Of a DNA stretch of 64,000 nt, positions 57,301-64,000 are shown piece by piece (positions within the stretch are counted from its first letter, which is position 1; each line of letters opens with the position of its first letter). The notes beneath the pieces are model-generated. The model ran no database searches. It had not been told where the DNA came from and saw nothing but the letters and a program-made list of their open reading frames with translations. The translations under genes and the position numbers were made by a program. Origin of the DNA: HGM11412 sp045536025 (GTDB lineage: Bacteria; Bacillota; Clostridia; Christensenellales; Borkfalkiaceae); contig JAZSMT010000010.1 of NCBI GenBank assembly GCA_045536025.1, positions 1-64,000 on the forward strand, written 5' to 3'.

Positions 57301-57719
57301 AAGCCGATGCGTATATTCCTGAAAACTATATCGAAAGCGAAAAAACGCGTATGGATATATACAAGCAAATTGCCGAGATTTCTTCGCACGCCGATAGGCA
57401 AAGAATTATAAATTATCTAACTGAGGAATTCGGCGTTCCGCCCAAAACTGTGCTTACGCTTGTAGATATTGCCGTGTTAAAGATAAGGGCGATAGACGTA
57501 GACGCCATAAAACTTACGATATCGTTAAACGTTGCAAGGCTTACGCTTAAAAATCTTCAAAGCTTAAAAGACGGCAGAATTACAAGTAGATTAAAAGATT
57601 ATAAAAACAAGGTAACGCTCACTTTTGACGAGCGCCCCGTTCTCGTGTTTAACGTGGACGGCGGTAGACCTCACGACGAAATTACCGCTATGATTGACTT
57701 TTTAACCCTTGAAAATTAG
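54321..57719 (+). CDS. mfd: Transcription-repair coupling factor Mfd
   Basis: 1132-residue translocase that removes RNA polymerase stalled at DNA lesions and recruits UvrA. UvrB-like N-terminal region (about 1-330), CarD-like polymerase-interacting domain (FAVHERFGVGLVKGVKRI, about 490-550), helicase motor with GDVGFGKTEVAFRA near 625 and IVDEEQRFGVEHKEK near 725, the TRG region and a C-terminal D7 domain. Starts 4 nt after pth with no own Shine-Dalgarno, so coupled. Confidence 0.96.
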   Translation: MLKKLMRSPKYGGEYNQIVDGVCGGIPTAVFGVSFAEKCRLVSSFEGTVLYIVRDIITAKKAVSEISQMTGERAVLLNAKDDTLLYKSAFDKENLYKRLTALYEIENGAKVVVTTFEALMQLFPRKVYHLTLEKDKEYDLLSLSSELIKLGYTRCEVCETAGTFSLRGDTLTVYPINKDCIYRLDFFGDTLEKIKAKGEEVGSVTAVMTTDCIISSSEVENIKSEIKKSAKKYGNLIVGEKAKGLYNKIADKLETDLFEPSLQYILPLIDNKTDDFTEYFSKDTVVIYDESKIIGESLKYHYQEHLERVDSILRTGEGLDFIREAISSDERVKELLSSYKSLAVQTLTAKVPFFNPLKTYNLRTAPVSRYFLKPDDLVSDVRAWGIIDFTVILCCGDYMNAEKVYYKLLENKIPVKFNDNVDENTQGIVVTTISLDSGFICHEGRLTVIGTGDLFVKKSQGKPLKRKRGDLFTAPEVGGFAVHERFGVGLVKGVKRINTVEGGKDYVELEYAGGDRLYVSTDQMDRLSKYLGGSETPTLNRIGNGEFERIKERVKASIAKMTVNLKKLYAERQSVKGYAYSEDNALTAEFDNAFGFEETEDQISSMQEIKADMESGRVMDRLLCGDVGFGKTEVAFRACFKAVMDGKQVAMIAPTTILSQQHYLTAVQRFKDFGVRIDVLNRFKTPKKQKELIKAVEEGDIDFIIGTHRLFSKDIKFKDLGLLIVDEEQRFGVEHKEKLKLLKENVDTLVLSATPIPRTLHMSLSGIRDISTINTPPKQRIPVQTVVAELTDSLIKDALSRELSRGGQAFVLYNRVEDIYLFADKVRKIVPTARIIVAHGQMPEKELENSVMAFYNGEADVLIATTIIENGIDVPRANTLIVESSDRLGLSTLYQLKGRVGRGNLMAYAYFTYTEGKILTDASYKRLSALMEYTEMGSGYKIAMRDLELRGAGNVLGREQHGHLDRVGYELYSKLLKEELGEVTKNAELELDIKADAYIPENYIESEKTRMDIYKQIAEISSHADRQRIINYLTEEFGVPPKTVLTLVDIAVLKIRAIDVDAIKLTISLNVARLTLKNLQSLKDGRITSRLKDYKNKVTLTFDERPVLVFNVDGGRPHDEITAMIDFLTLEN

Positions 57720-57851
57720 TTAAAGCGCTGATTTTTTTATGAAAGTTGCTAAAAAAGTATTGCAATAAAAAAGATTATTTTGTATAATAAAAACGCTATT
57801 ATATTAAATATAAGGGGTATTATGCCCTTTTTGTTAGACACGGAGATTTTT

Positions 57852-59888
57852 ATGAAGAAACTTTTTGCCAAAATAATTTCACTTGCCGTCGTTGTAGTTA
57901 TGTCGCTTTTTACGTTAAGCGGTTGTCAACTAATAACTATCAACGCCGAAAGAGATATGAACCAAGTTATAGCAACCGTCAAGGTTGACGAGGATCTTAA
58001 GCAAGATATCTACAAGCGTGAGCTCGTATCCTCGTATAATTCTATGGGTTATTACTACGTAGAGTATCAAGGCATGACCGAGAAGGAAACTTACGAGCTT
58101 TTACTTGAAAATATCGTAAAAAGCGAAATTCTCGTTCAAAAAGCAAGGATAGAGCTTACTAAGGAAGGCGGTTATTTTGACAAAGCTGTTTCAGCCCTCC
58201 AAGCAGAGGGTGGCGGAACGATGATTGAAAATTACTTAGCTACCAAAAACCATGAAGGTACGGCAACTAGCGAGGTTAAAAAGACGGACAGCTTAGATTT
58301 ATTCTTAACTCCATTTGAATACTACGAAATTAGATACGCAGTTTTATCTTCAGTTCAACAATATATCAACGGTTATAGTGACGAGGAAGAGGACGAGCAC
58401 GAGCACGACCCTTACGAAACTTTCCAAGGCACGGTAAGAACTACCTTAACTCTCCCCACCGAAGAAACTTATAACGAGTGGGAAATGAAGAACGACCCTG
58501 AAGCAAAAAAAATTGATACTGAAAGCGAGTTCTACAAATCTTACGAAAAAGCAAATAAAGACGCTGAGCTTGGGCTTGACCTTTCAACTTATACCACTAA
58601 GTACGATTTAGCGTTTAACGTATACAAAACATACTGTGATAAATTCACCGTTAAAAACGAAGATAGGTCTGCCGTTAATAGACTTGTTAAAGACCTTAAA
58701 AAGTTAGGCTTTATCACTTCTGAAGAGGCTGCTAAAAAAACTCCTACCACCGCTAACGAATTCTTAGCGCTTACCTATTTCAAACAGGATCTCGAGTCCC
58801 GTTGTGAAAGTCAAATCTTAGCTAAATACGAGCTTGCACTTCAAAACGAAAATGAGAAATTGCTTGCAAAAGACGATGCTTTATGGGAAGCATACCGTAA
58901 CGTTTTCGAAACGCAAAAAATTAATTACAACAACGATTATACCGCTTATGAAACGGCGCTTGAAAATGCAAGTGACACAAGTTTAGTAGTTTATAACCCC
59001 ACTGAAAATTACGGTTACGTTATGAACCTTTTAATAGGCTTTAGCGACGAGCAAACTGCAATATATGACAGTCTTTCGGGTAGCAGTAAGCTCACGGCAG
59101 ATCAAAAGAAAAACGCGCTTAATAACCTTTTAAAAACTCTTACCGCTAAAGACTTAAGAGATTCTTGGGTAGAGAGCAATTACGGCACTTACGGCGAAGA
59201 CGGAACTTTCACTTTTGATAAAAAGTACGTTAAAACCGAGTCTCTTCAAAAATATCAAGGCAATATCTACGGCGCTAAATCTTACGTATATCACGACGAT
59301 TACGACGATGAAAAAACAGGTTACTCTTACGAGGCTGTAAAGGGCAAAGAAATTGCGTTTACAGATTTCTATAAAGATATCGTTTGTTCGGTTATGGGCT
59401 TTAATCGTGATAGCTATTCGGGTAAAATTGACAACTACACGAGCGCAGACCTAGACAAGTTTAAAGATTTAGTATTTGCATATTCGACTGACCCTGGCTC
59501 ACTTCAAGATAATTACGGTTACGTGTATTCCCCAAAAACCTCTAAAACCACTTACGTTAAAGAGTTTGCTGACGCTGCTGAAAGGGTAGTAAAAAGTGGC
59601 GTTGGTTCTTACGAAGTAGTTGCAACTGAGTTTGGCTATCACATTATCCTTTGCACGAAGGTAATTGAAAAGAGTGAAACTTATATCGAAAAAGAAGCAT
59701 TTATAGCTCAGGCGAACGATAAGTCGAATAAGGATAGCATACCTTATTTATTTAAAGAATATCAAAAGGACGCGCTCGTTCTTGACAACGTTTCAAAAAT
59801 TACTGAAAAATTCTTTAAGGAAACGCTTAAAGATGAAAGCAAAGTAACCTATTATACTGATAAGTACGAAGATTTACTTGCTGAATAA
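57852..59888 (+). CDS. PrsA/SurA-like lipoprotein (parvulin-type foldase)
   Basis: 678 residues. Lipoprotein signal with lipobox LSGC at about residue 25. A SurA-N-like helical region follows (YRELVSSYN, GMTEKETYELLLENIVKSEIL). The C-terminal part has a parvulin-like end (VVATEFGYHIILCTKVI). The protein is much longer than PrsA and contains an acidic, His-containing insert (DEEEDEHEHDPYE, near 180). Expected on the outer membrane face, helping secreted proteins fold. The ATG at 57852 follows CGGAGA; the frame opens 24 codons earlier without a site. Gene order pth-mfd-foldase is common in Clostridia. Confidence 0.8.
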   Translation: MKKLFAKIISLAVVVVMSLFTLSGCQLITINAERDMNQVIATVKVDEDLKQDIYKRELVSSYNSMGYYYVEYQGMTEKETYELLLENIVKSEILVQKARIELTKEGGYFDKAVSALQAEGGGTMIENYLATKNHEGTATSEVKKTDSLDLFLTPFEYYEIRYAVLSSVQQYINGYSDEEEDEHEHDPYETFQGTVRTTLTLPTEETYNEWEMKNDPEAKKIDTESEFYKSYEKANKDAELGLDLSTYTTKYDLAFNVYKTYCDKFTVKNEDRSAVNRLVKDLKKLGFITSEEAAKKTPTTANEFLALTYFKQDLESRCESQILAKYELALQNENEKLLAKDDALWEAYRNVFETQKINYNNDYTAYETALENASDTSLVVYNPTENYGYVMNLLIGFSDEQTAIYDSLSGSSKLTADQKKNALNNLLKTLTAKDLRDSWVESNYGTYGEDGTFTFDKKYVKTESLQKYQGNIYGAKSYVYHDDYDDEKTGYSYEAVKGKEIAFTDFYKDIVCSVMGFNRDSYSGKIDNYTSADLDKFKDLVFAYSTDPGSLQDNYGYVYSPKTSKTTYVKEFADAAERVVKSGVGSYEVVATEFGYHIILCTKVIEKSETYIEKEAFIAQANDKSNKDSIPYLFKEYQKDALVLDNVSKITEKFFKETLKDESKVTYYTDKYEDLLAE

Positions 59889-59904
59889 AAATTTTATAAA
59901 AATT

Positions 59905-59936
59905 AAAAACCCGCCTCGAGTTAGGCGGGTTTTTTA
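59905..59936 (+). terminator. Terminator after the foldase gene
   Basis: Stem AACCCGCCT/AGGCGGGTT followed by T6. Confidence 0.88.
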
Positions 59937-60016
59937 TATATTATATATGGATAATATCCCGCGTGAATATTTTTCATAAAAACCTCGATATATCCGCATA
60001 AAATGCCAAAATTATA

Positions 60017-60065
60017 AAAATATATAATGTGGTTAGCTTTTTACGTTAACCACAACATATTGTGT
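60017..60065 (+). promoter_or_regulatory. Tandem NrdR-box-like sites upstream of nrdD
   Basis: CCACAACATATTGTGT (60050-60065) agrees with the 16-bp NrdR consensus at nearly all positions; AAAATATATAATGTGG (60017-60032) agrees at about 11. The two sites start exactly 33 bp apart, three helical turns, as is usual for NrdR pairs. An inverted repeat TGTGGTTA/TAACCACA (60028-60035, 60047-60054) lies between. NrdR itself is not in the window. Confidence 0.6.
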
Positions 60066-60164
60066 TTTTTCTAAAATAATTTTAAAATAGTTGCAAATGC
60101 AACAGTTTATTTAGAGATAGTGTGCTATACTATAAAAGCACCGATAAAAAAGGAAGAAAACGTT

Positions 60165-62342
60165 ATGAAGATTATCAAAAGAAGTGGTAAAGAAGTAGAG
60201 TTTAATTTAGACAAGATTTTGGGCGCTGTAATAAAGGCGAACAAAGAAGTAGTTGAAGACGATAGAATTACGGACGAGCAAATTCGCGAGCTTGCCGTTA
60301 GGGTTCAAAGTATATGCGCGTCGAGAACGCGTTCTTTAAGCGTGGAGGAAATTCAAGACCTTGTTGAAAACGAGATTATGCGTCTTGGAGCTTTCAACCT
60401 TGCAAGAACTTATATTACCTACCGTTACAAAAGGCAACTCGTAAGAAAGTCTAACACCACTGACGATAGAATTCTTTCATTAATCGACTGCAATAACGAA
60501 GAGGTTAAGCAAGAAAACTCTAATAAAAACCCCACCGTTAACAGCGTTCAGCGCGACTATATGGCAGGCGAGGTGTCAAAAGATATTACTAAGCGTATAC
60601 TTCTTCCTCAACATATCGTTACCGCGCATGAGGACGGGGTTATACATTTCCACGATGCCGACTATTACGCTCAGCGCATGCATAACTGTGACCTCGTTAA
60701 CCTTGAAGATATGCTTCAAAACGGCACGGTAATTTCTGGCACTATGATTGAAAAGCCTCACAGCTTTTCTACCGCTTGTAACATTGCAACTCAAATTATA
60801 GCTCAGGTTGCGTCTTCTCAATACGGCGGTCAAAGTATTTCGCTTACTCACTTAGCACCTTTCGTTCAAATCTCGCGTGAAAAAATCAGAAAAGAAGTTG
60901 TTGACGAGTTTGAGGATGCCGGCGTTAAAATAACCGCGCAAGCACTTGATAAAATTGTTGAAAAGCGCGTGCGTGAAGAGGTAAGGCGCGGTATTCAAAC
61001 CATACAATACCAAGTAGTTACGCTTATGACTACTAACGGGCAAGCACCCTTTATCACGGTATTTATGTACCTTGGCGAAACGAAGAGTGAGCGTGAAAAG
61101 CAAGACCTTGCTATTATGATAGAAGAAACGCTTGTTCAAAGAATACGCGGTGTTAAAAACGAAAAGGGCGTATTTATTACCCCTGCGTTCCCCAAGCTTA
61201 TATACGTTTTAGAAGAGCAAAATATCCACGAAGATAGTCCGTATTTCTATCTTACCAAGCTTGCGGCAGAATGTACCGCTAAGCGCATGGTTCCCGACTA
61301 TATTTCTGAAAAAATTATGCTCGAACTTAAAAAGGACAAAAACGGTGACGGGCATTGTTACACCTGCATGGGTTGCCGTTCCTTCTTAACCCCGTATCTT
61401 GACGAGGTTGGAAATCCTAAATATTACGGTAGATTTAACCAAGGCGTAGTTACCGTAAACCTCGTTGATATTGCCCTTTCGGCAAAGCGCGATATGAACC
61501 TTTTCTGGGACGTTTTTGATAAGCGTATGGAACTTTGCCACGAGGCGTTACAATGCCGTCACGAAAGGCTTTCAGGAACGCTTTCTGATGCTGCGCCCAT
61601 ACTTTGGCAACACGGCGCGCTCGCAAGGCTTAAACCGGGCGAAACGATTGACAAGCTTCTTCACGGCGGATATTCGACAATTTCTTTAGGTTACGCTGGG
61701 CTTTGGGAAACCGTTTACGCTATGACGGGTAAAAAGCTCACCGAGCCGGAAGGCAAAGAATTTGGTCTTAAAATAATGCAAGCGCTTAACGACTATACCA
61801 AGAAGTGGAAAAGAGCTGAGCACGTTGATTATTCAATCTACGGCACTCCGCTTGAAAGCACTACTTATAAGTTTGCAAAGGCCCTACAACAGCGCTTTGG
61901 CATTATCGAGGGCGTTACCGATAAAAACTATATCACAAACAGCTATCATATTCACGTTACCGAGGAAATTGACGCGTTTACGAAGCTTAAAGAAGAGGCT
62001 GAGTTCCAAGCCCTTTCTCCAGGCGGTGCTATAAGCTACGTAGAAGTTCCAAACATGCAAAACAATATCCCTGCTGTTATTAAAGTTATGCAGTTTATCT
62101 ACGATAACATTATGTATGCAGAGCTTAACACAAAGAGCGATTTCTGCCAAAACTGTGGCTACAACGGCGAAATTAAAATTGTAACCGATAAAGACGGTAA
62201 GCTCGTTTGGGAATGCCCGAATTGCGGTTGTCGCGACCAATCCAAAATGAACGTTGCTAGAAGAACTTGCGGTTATATCGGAACGCAATACTGGAATCAG
62301 GGTAGGACGCAGGAGATTAAAGAGCGCGTTTTACATTTATAA
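60165..62342 (+). CDS. nrdD: Anaerobic (class III) ribonucleoside-triphosphate reductase
   Basis: 725 residues. N-terminal ATP-cone (IIKRSGKEVEFNLDKILGAV) for allosteric control, the barrel with TRTYITYR-like and FHDADYYAQRMHNCDL blocks, C-terminal zinc ribbon (CQNCGYNGE and CPNCGC), and the glycyl-radical loop RRTCGYIG near the end. Makes dNTPs from NTPs without oxygen. The ATG at 60165 has AAAGGAAG upstream; a GTG at 60120 is in the leader. NrdR-box-like sites precede it. First gene of nrdD-nrdG-dut. Confidence 0.96.
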   Translation: MKIIKRSGKEVEFNLDKILGAVIKANKEVVEDDRITDEQIRELAVRVQSICASRTRSLSVEEIQDLVENEIMRLGAFNLARTYITYRYKRQLVRKSNTTDDRILSLIDCNNEEVKQENSNKNPTVNSVQRDYMAGEVSKDITKRILLPQHIVTAHEDGVIHFHDADYYAQRMHNCDLVNLEDMLQNGTVISGTMIEKPHSFSTACNIATQIIAQVASSQYGGQSISLTHLAPFVQISREKIRKEVVDEFEDAGVKITAQALDKIVEKRVREEVRRGIQTIQYQVVTLMTTNGQAPFITVFMYLGETKSEREKQDLAIMIEETLVQRIRGVKNEKGVFITPAFPKLIYVLEEQNIHEDSPYFYLTKLAAECTAKRMVPDYISEKIMLELKKDKNGDGHCYTCMGCRSFLTPYLDEVGNPKYYGRFNQGVVTVNLVDIALSAKRDMNLFWDVFDKRMELCHEALQCRHERLSGTLSDAAPILWQHGALARLKPGETIDKLLHGGYSTISLGYAGLWETVYAMTGKKLTEPEGKEFGLKIMQALNDYTKKWKRAEHVDYSIYGTPLESTTYKFAKALQQRFGIIEGVTDKNYITNSYHIHVTEEIDAFTKLKEEAEFQALSPGGAISYVEVPNMQNNIPAVIKVMQFIYDNIMYAELNTKSDFCQNCGYNGEIKIVTDKDGKLVWECPNCGCRDQSKMNVARRTCGYIGTQYWNQGRTQEIKERVLHL

Positions 62343-62350
62343 GCGTTATA

Positions 62351-62489
62351 AACGGTGTTATGCTTCGTTTACTGTCACAAAGTTGTGTCCGCCACAACCA
62401 AAAAGGTTAGTGTCGACCACACTTTGTGCCGAGCCTCGTCTAACTTGCAACTAAACCCTTAAAATAGAGTTTTGTATAAGCTTAGTGTT
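62351..62489 (+). repeat. Structured intergenic element, copy 2
   Basis: Second copy of the element at 37091. Shared blocks: ACGGTGTT, the hairpin AACC-AAAAA-GGTT (62396-62408), GACCACAC, CGAGCCT, AACTTGCAACTAA (62442-62454) and GTTTTGTATAAGCTTAG. CACAAAG (62376-62382) pairs with CTTTGTG (62422-62428), and GTTA (62357-62360) with TAAC (62441-62444). Ends show an imperfect inverted repeat (AAGCGTTATAAAC at 62341 and GTTTTGTATAAGCTT). It separates nrdD from nrdG. Confidence 0.5.
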
Positions 62490-62569
62490 TTTTAAATACA
62501 TTAAAATAATTTAGCATAAGTAAATATATCCTTTTAACAAACAAAAACCACTCTATAAGGCGGTAAAGT

Positions 62570-63097
62570 ATGAATTATGCAACCATAAAATTTAACGATA
62601 TCGCCAACGGCACGGGGGTTAGAACTTCATTGTTCGTGTCAGGTTGCACACATAGGTGCAAGGGCTGTTTTAATAGCGAGGCGTGGGATTTTAATTACGG
62701 TAGCCCATTTACAAGTGAGGTGGAGGACGAGATTTTAAAATCGTTAGAGCCTAGCTTTGTGGACGGGTTGTCCCTCTTAGGTGGCGAACCGTTTGAGCCT
62801 CAAAACCAACTTATATTGTATCCCTTTTTAAAAAGGGTAAAAGAAAAATTTCCAAACAAAGATATTTGGTGTTATACCGGTTATTTATTTGATAAAGAGC
62901 TTTTATCAACTAGTAGAGCAACGTCGCCCGTAACCAAAGATATGCTTTCGCTTATTGACGTGTTAGTTGACGGTAAGTTTATCGAGGCAAAGAAAAACAT
63001 TTCACTTGCTTTTAAAGGCTCTGAAAATCAGCGCATTATCGACGTTAAAAAATCACTAAAAGAAAATAAGGTGGTCTTACTATATGGCTATGAATAA
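62570..63097 (+). CDS. nrdG: Anaerobic ribonucleotide reductase activating enzyme (radical SAM)
   Basis: 175 residues. The radical-SAM motif is in SGCTHRCKGCFN (CxxxCxxC, residues about 26-33), followed by the SAM-binding LLGGEPF. Generates the glycyl radical on NrdD. AAGGCGG lies before the ATG. Separated from nrdD by the structured element, then overlapped by dut. Confidence 0.95.
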   Translation: MNYATIKFNDIANGTGVRTSLFVSGCTHRCKGCFNSEAWDFNYGSPFTSEVEDEILKSLEPSFVDGLSLLGGEPFEPQNQLILYPFLKRVKEKFPNKDIWCYTGYLFDKELLSTSRATSPVTKDMLSLIDVLVDGKFIEAKKNISLAFKGSENQRIIDVKKSLKENKVVLLYGYE

Positions 63098-63533
63098 ACT
63101 TTCAATTGAGTTCAAAAAATTAAATAAAGATGCACTTTCCCCCACTTTCGGAACGGAATTTTCGGCAGGGGCTGACCTCTATAGTGCCGAGGGTGACGTA
63201 GTAATTAACCCCGGTGAAACTAAATTTATAGGCACGGGGCTTGCAACGGCTATTCCCGTGGGGACGGTAGGTCTTATCTATGCGCGTAGCGGTCTTGCAT
63301 GCAAAAAAGGCTTAGCGCCTGCAAACAAAGTTGGCGTTATTGATAGCGATTACCGCGGTGAAATAAAGGTTGCCCTTCATAATCACGGTACCGAGCCTCA
63401 AACCGTTTTAAAGGGTGAAAGGGTAGCGCAAATGGTTATAACACCCTATTTTAGCGTTGATTACGTTGAGGTAGAAAAATTATCTGAAACCTTGCGTGGC
63501 GAGGGTGGTTTCGGCTCAACTGGTAGAAAATAA
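63084..63533 (+). CDS. dut: dUTP diphosphatase
   Basis: 149-residue trimeric dUTPase: motif 1 AGADLYSAE, motif 2 YARSGLACKKGL, motif 3 GVIDSDYRGEIKVAL, motif 4 ERVAQMVI, motif 5 GEGGFGSTGRK. Removes dUTP and supplies dUMP for dTMP. Overlaps nrdG by 14 nt; AAGGTGG precedes the ATG at 63084 (a second in-frame ATG follows two codons later). Pairing with nrdDG fits a dNTP supply operon. Confidence 0.96.
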   Translation: MAMNKLSIEFKKLNKDALSPTFGTEFSAGADLYSAEGDVVINPGETKFIGTGLATAIPVGTVGLIYARSGLACKKGLAPANKVGVIDSDYRGEIKVALHNHGTEPQTVLKGERVAQMVITPYFSVDYVEVEKLSETLRGEGGFGSTGRK

Positions 63534-63544
63534 TATATAATAAT

Positions 63545-63576
63545 AAAGGCGTAGCAGTTTTGCTACGCCTTTACTT
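63545..63576 (+). terminator. Terminator of the nrdD-nrdG-dut operon
   Basis: Perfect 12-bp stem AAAGGCGTAGCA/TGCTACGCCTTT; the T-run is short (TTT). Confidence 0.75.
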
Positions 63577-63603
63577 GACTAAAGTTTATTATAGTGTTAA
63601 AAT
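63575..63603 (+). promoter_or_regulatory. Sigma-A promoter of proB
   Basis: TTGACT (63575-63580), exactly 17 bp, TAAAAT (63598-63603), about 23 nt before the ATG. Confidence 0.75.
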
Positions 63604-63625
63604 TAATAAAAAAACGGAACGCGAT

Positions 63626-64000
63626 ATGAAAAAGATTATTCTTAAAATAGGCTCGTCATCATTATTTCAAAACGGGCAGTTTGCTGAAGATAGAATATTA
63701 ACGTTAGCAAAGGAAATTAAAAAGCTTAAGTTTAGTGGCGCTGAGGTGTGCTTGATAACCTCGGGTGCTATTGCTATTGGTATGACTAAAATGGGGCTTT
63801 CAAAAAAACCGACGGAGATATCTAAAAAGCAAGCCTTAGCCGCAATCGGTCAAATGTATTTAATGGAAAAGTACGAGGAAATCTTTGATAAAGTAGGCGT
63901 TAAGCCAGCGCAAATACTTTTAAGTCATGACGATTTTGGAAATCGCTCTCGTATGAAAAACCTAAACAATACCTTAACCGCGCTTTTTGATTACGACGTT
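63626..64000 (+). CDS. proB: Glutamate 5-kinase (5' part, cut by the window end)
   Basis: First 125 codons of an amino-acid kinase: KIILKIGSSSLF binds ATP phosphate, CLITSGAIAIGMTKMGL is the glutamate-site block, and QALAAIGQMYLM and ILLSHDDFGNRSRMKNLNN follow. First enzyme of proline synthesis. A weak GGAA precedes the ATG. The frame is open to the last base; proA probably follows outside the window. Confidence 0.92.
   Translation, partial: MKKIILKIGSSSLFQNGQFAEDRILTLAKEIKKLKFSGAEVCLITSGAIAIGMTKMGLSKKPTEISKKQALAAIGQMYLMEKYEEIFDKVGVKPAQILLSHDDFGNRSRMKNLNNTLTALFDYDV

Overview
The window looks like a chromosomal segment of an anaerobic, spore-forming, low-GC Gram-positive bacterium (class Clostridia in the broad sense, probably an uncultured gut lineage). 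The evidence is a full set of sporulation and germination genes (spoIIE, spoIVFA/spoIVFB, a gerA-type operon), the oxygen-sensitive class III ribonucleotide reductase nrdDG, an NfnAB-like electron-bifurcating pair, Firmicutes-type AddAB, strong AGGAGG-type ribosome-binding sites and sigma-A promoters with a very regular 17-bp spacer. The species cannot be named from sequence alone.

Layout. 1-5.6 kb: glycyl-tRNA synthetase, biotin ligase, and a SipW-type signal peptidase between two small secreted proteins that carry SipW-like signal peptides. 5.6-9.7 kb: DegV, two overlapping tiny ORFs, the spoIVFA-spoIVFB pair and a lipoprotein. 9.9-17.7 kb: addB-addA recombination nuclease, a membrane protein and a DnaQ-like exonuclease. 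17.8-26.9 kb: an accessory region after a lone tRNA-Gln. It holds an array of small hairpins, a graveyard of broken or chimeric genes (AraC, Gfo/Idh/MocA, histidine kinase, a NadA-AraC chimera, GH43), and an apparently intact uronate operon (kduI-kduD-GH88) with a divergent AraC regulator. 27-32 kb: LysR with a PQ-loop-like protein, GtrA, a MATE-RdgB fusion, a phosphodiesterase and a six-tRNA operon. 32-39.6 kb: YwaF-like protein, clpB with an RHH protein, an HNH protein, and a DUF1538 transporter-like protein with a tandem PII-like protein. 39.6-45.6 kb: NfnAB-like pair, second DegV, DNA glycosylase, YgjV, amidase, HAD phosphatase. 45.6-52.3 kb: gerA-type operon, a holin-like membrane protein and spoIIE. 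52.4-64 kb: galactokinase, pth-mfd-PrsA-like lipoprotein, nrdD-nrdG-dut behind a pair of NrdR-box-like sites, and the start of proB, cut by the window end.

Points worth following up: (a) at least six genes with no Shine-Dalgarno have a sigma-A promoter whose -10 lies only 6-9 nt before the start codon, which implies leaderless mRNAs; (b) two in-frame gene fusions (discoidin-like::KduI and MATE::RdgB) keep a Shine-Dalgarno in front of the second domain; (c) a structured intergenic element of about 140 nt occurs twice (37.1 and 62.4 kb) with conserved blocks and compensatory changes; (d) the SipW-type peptidase has a long C-terminal extension made of a duplicated, unrecognised domain.
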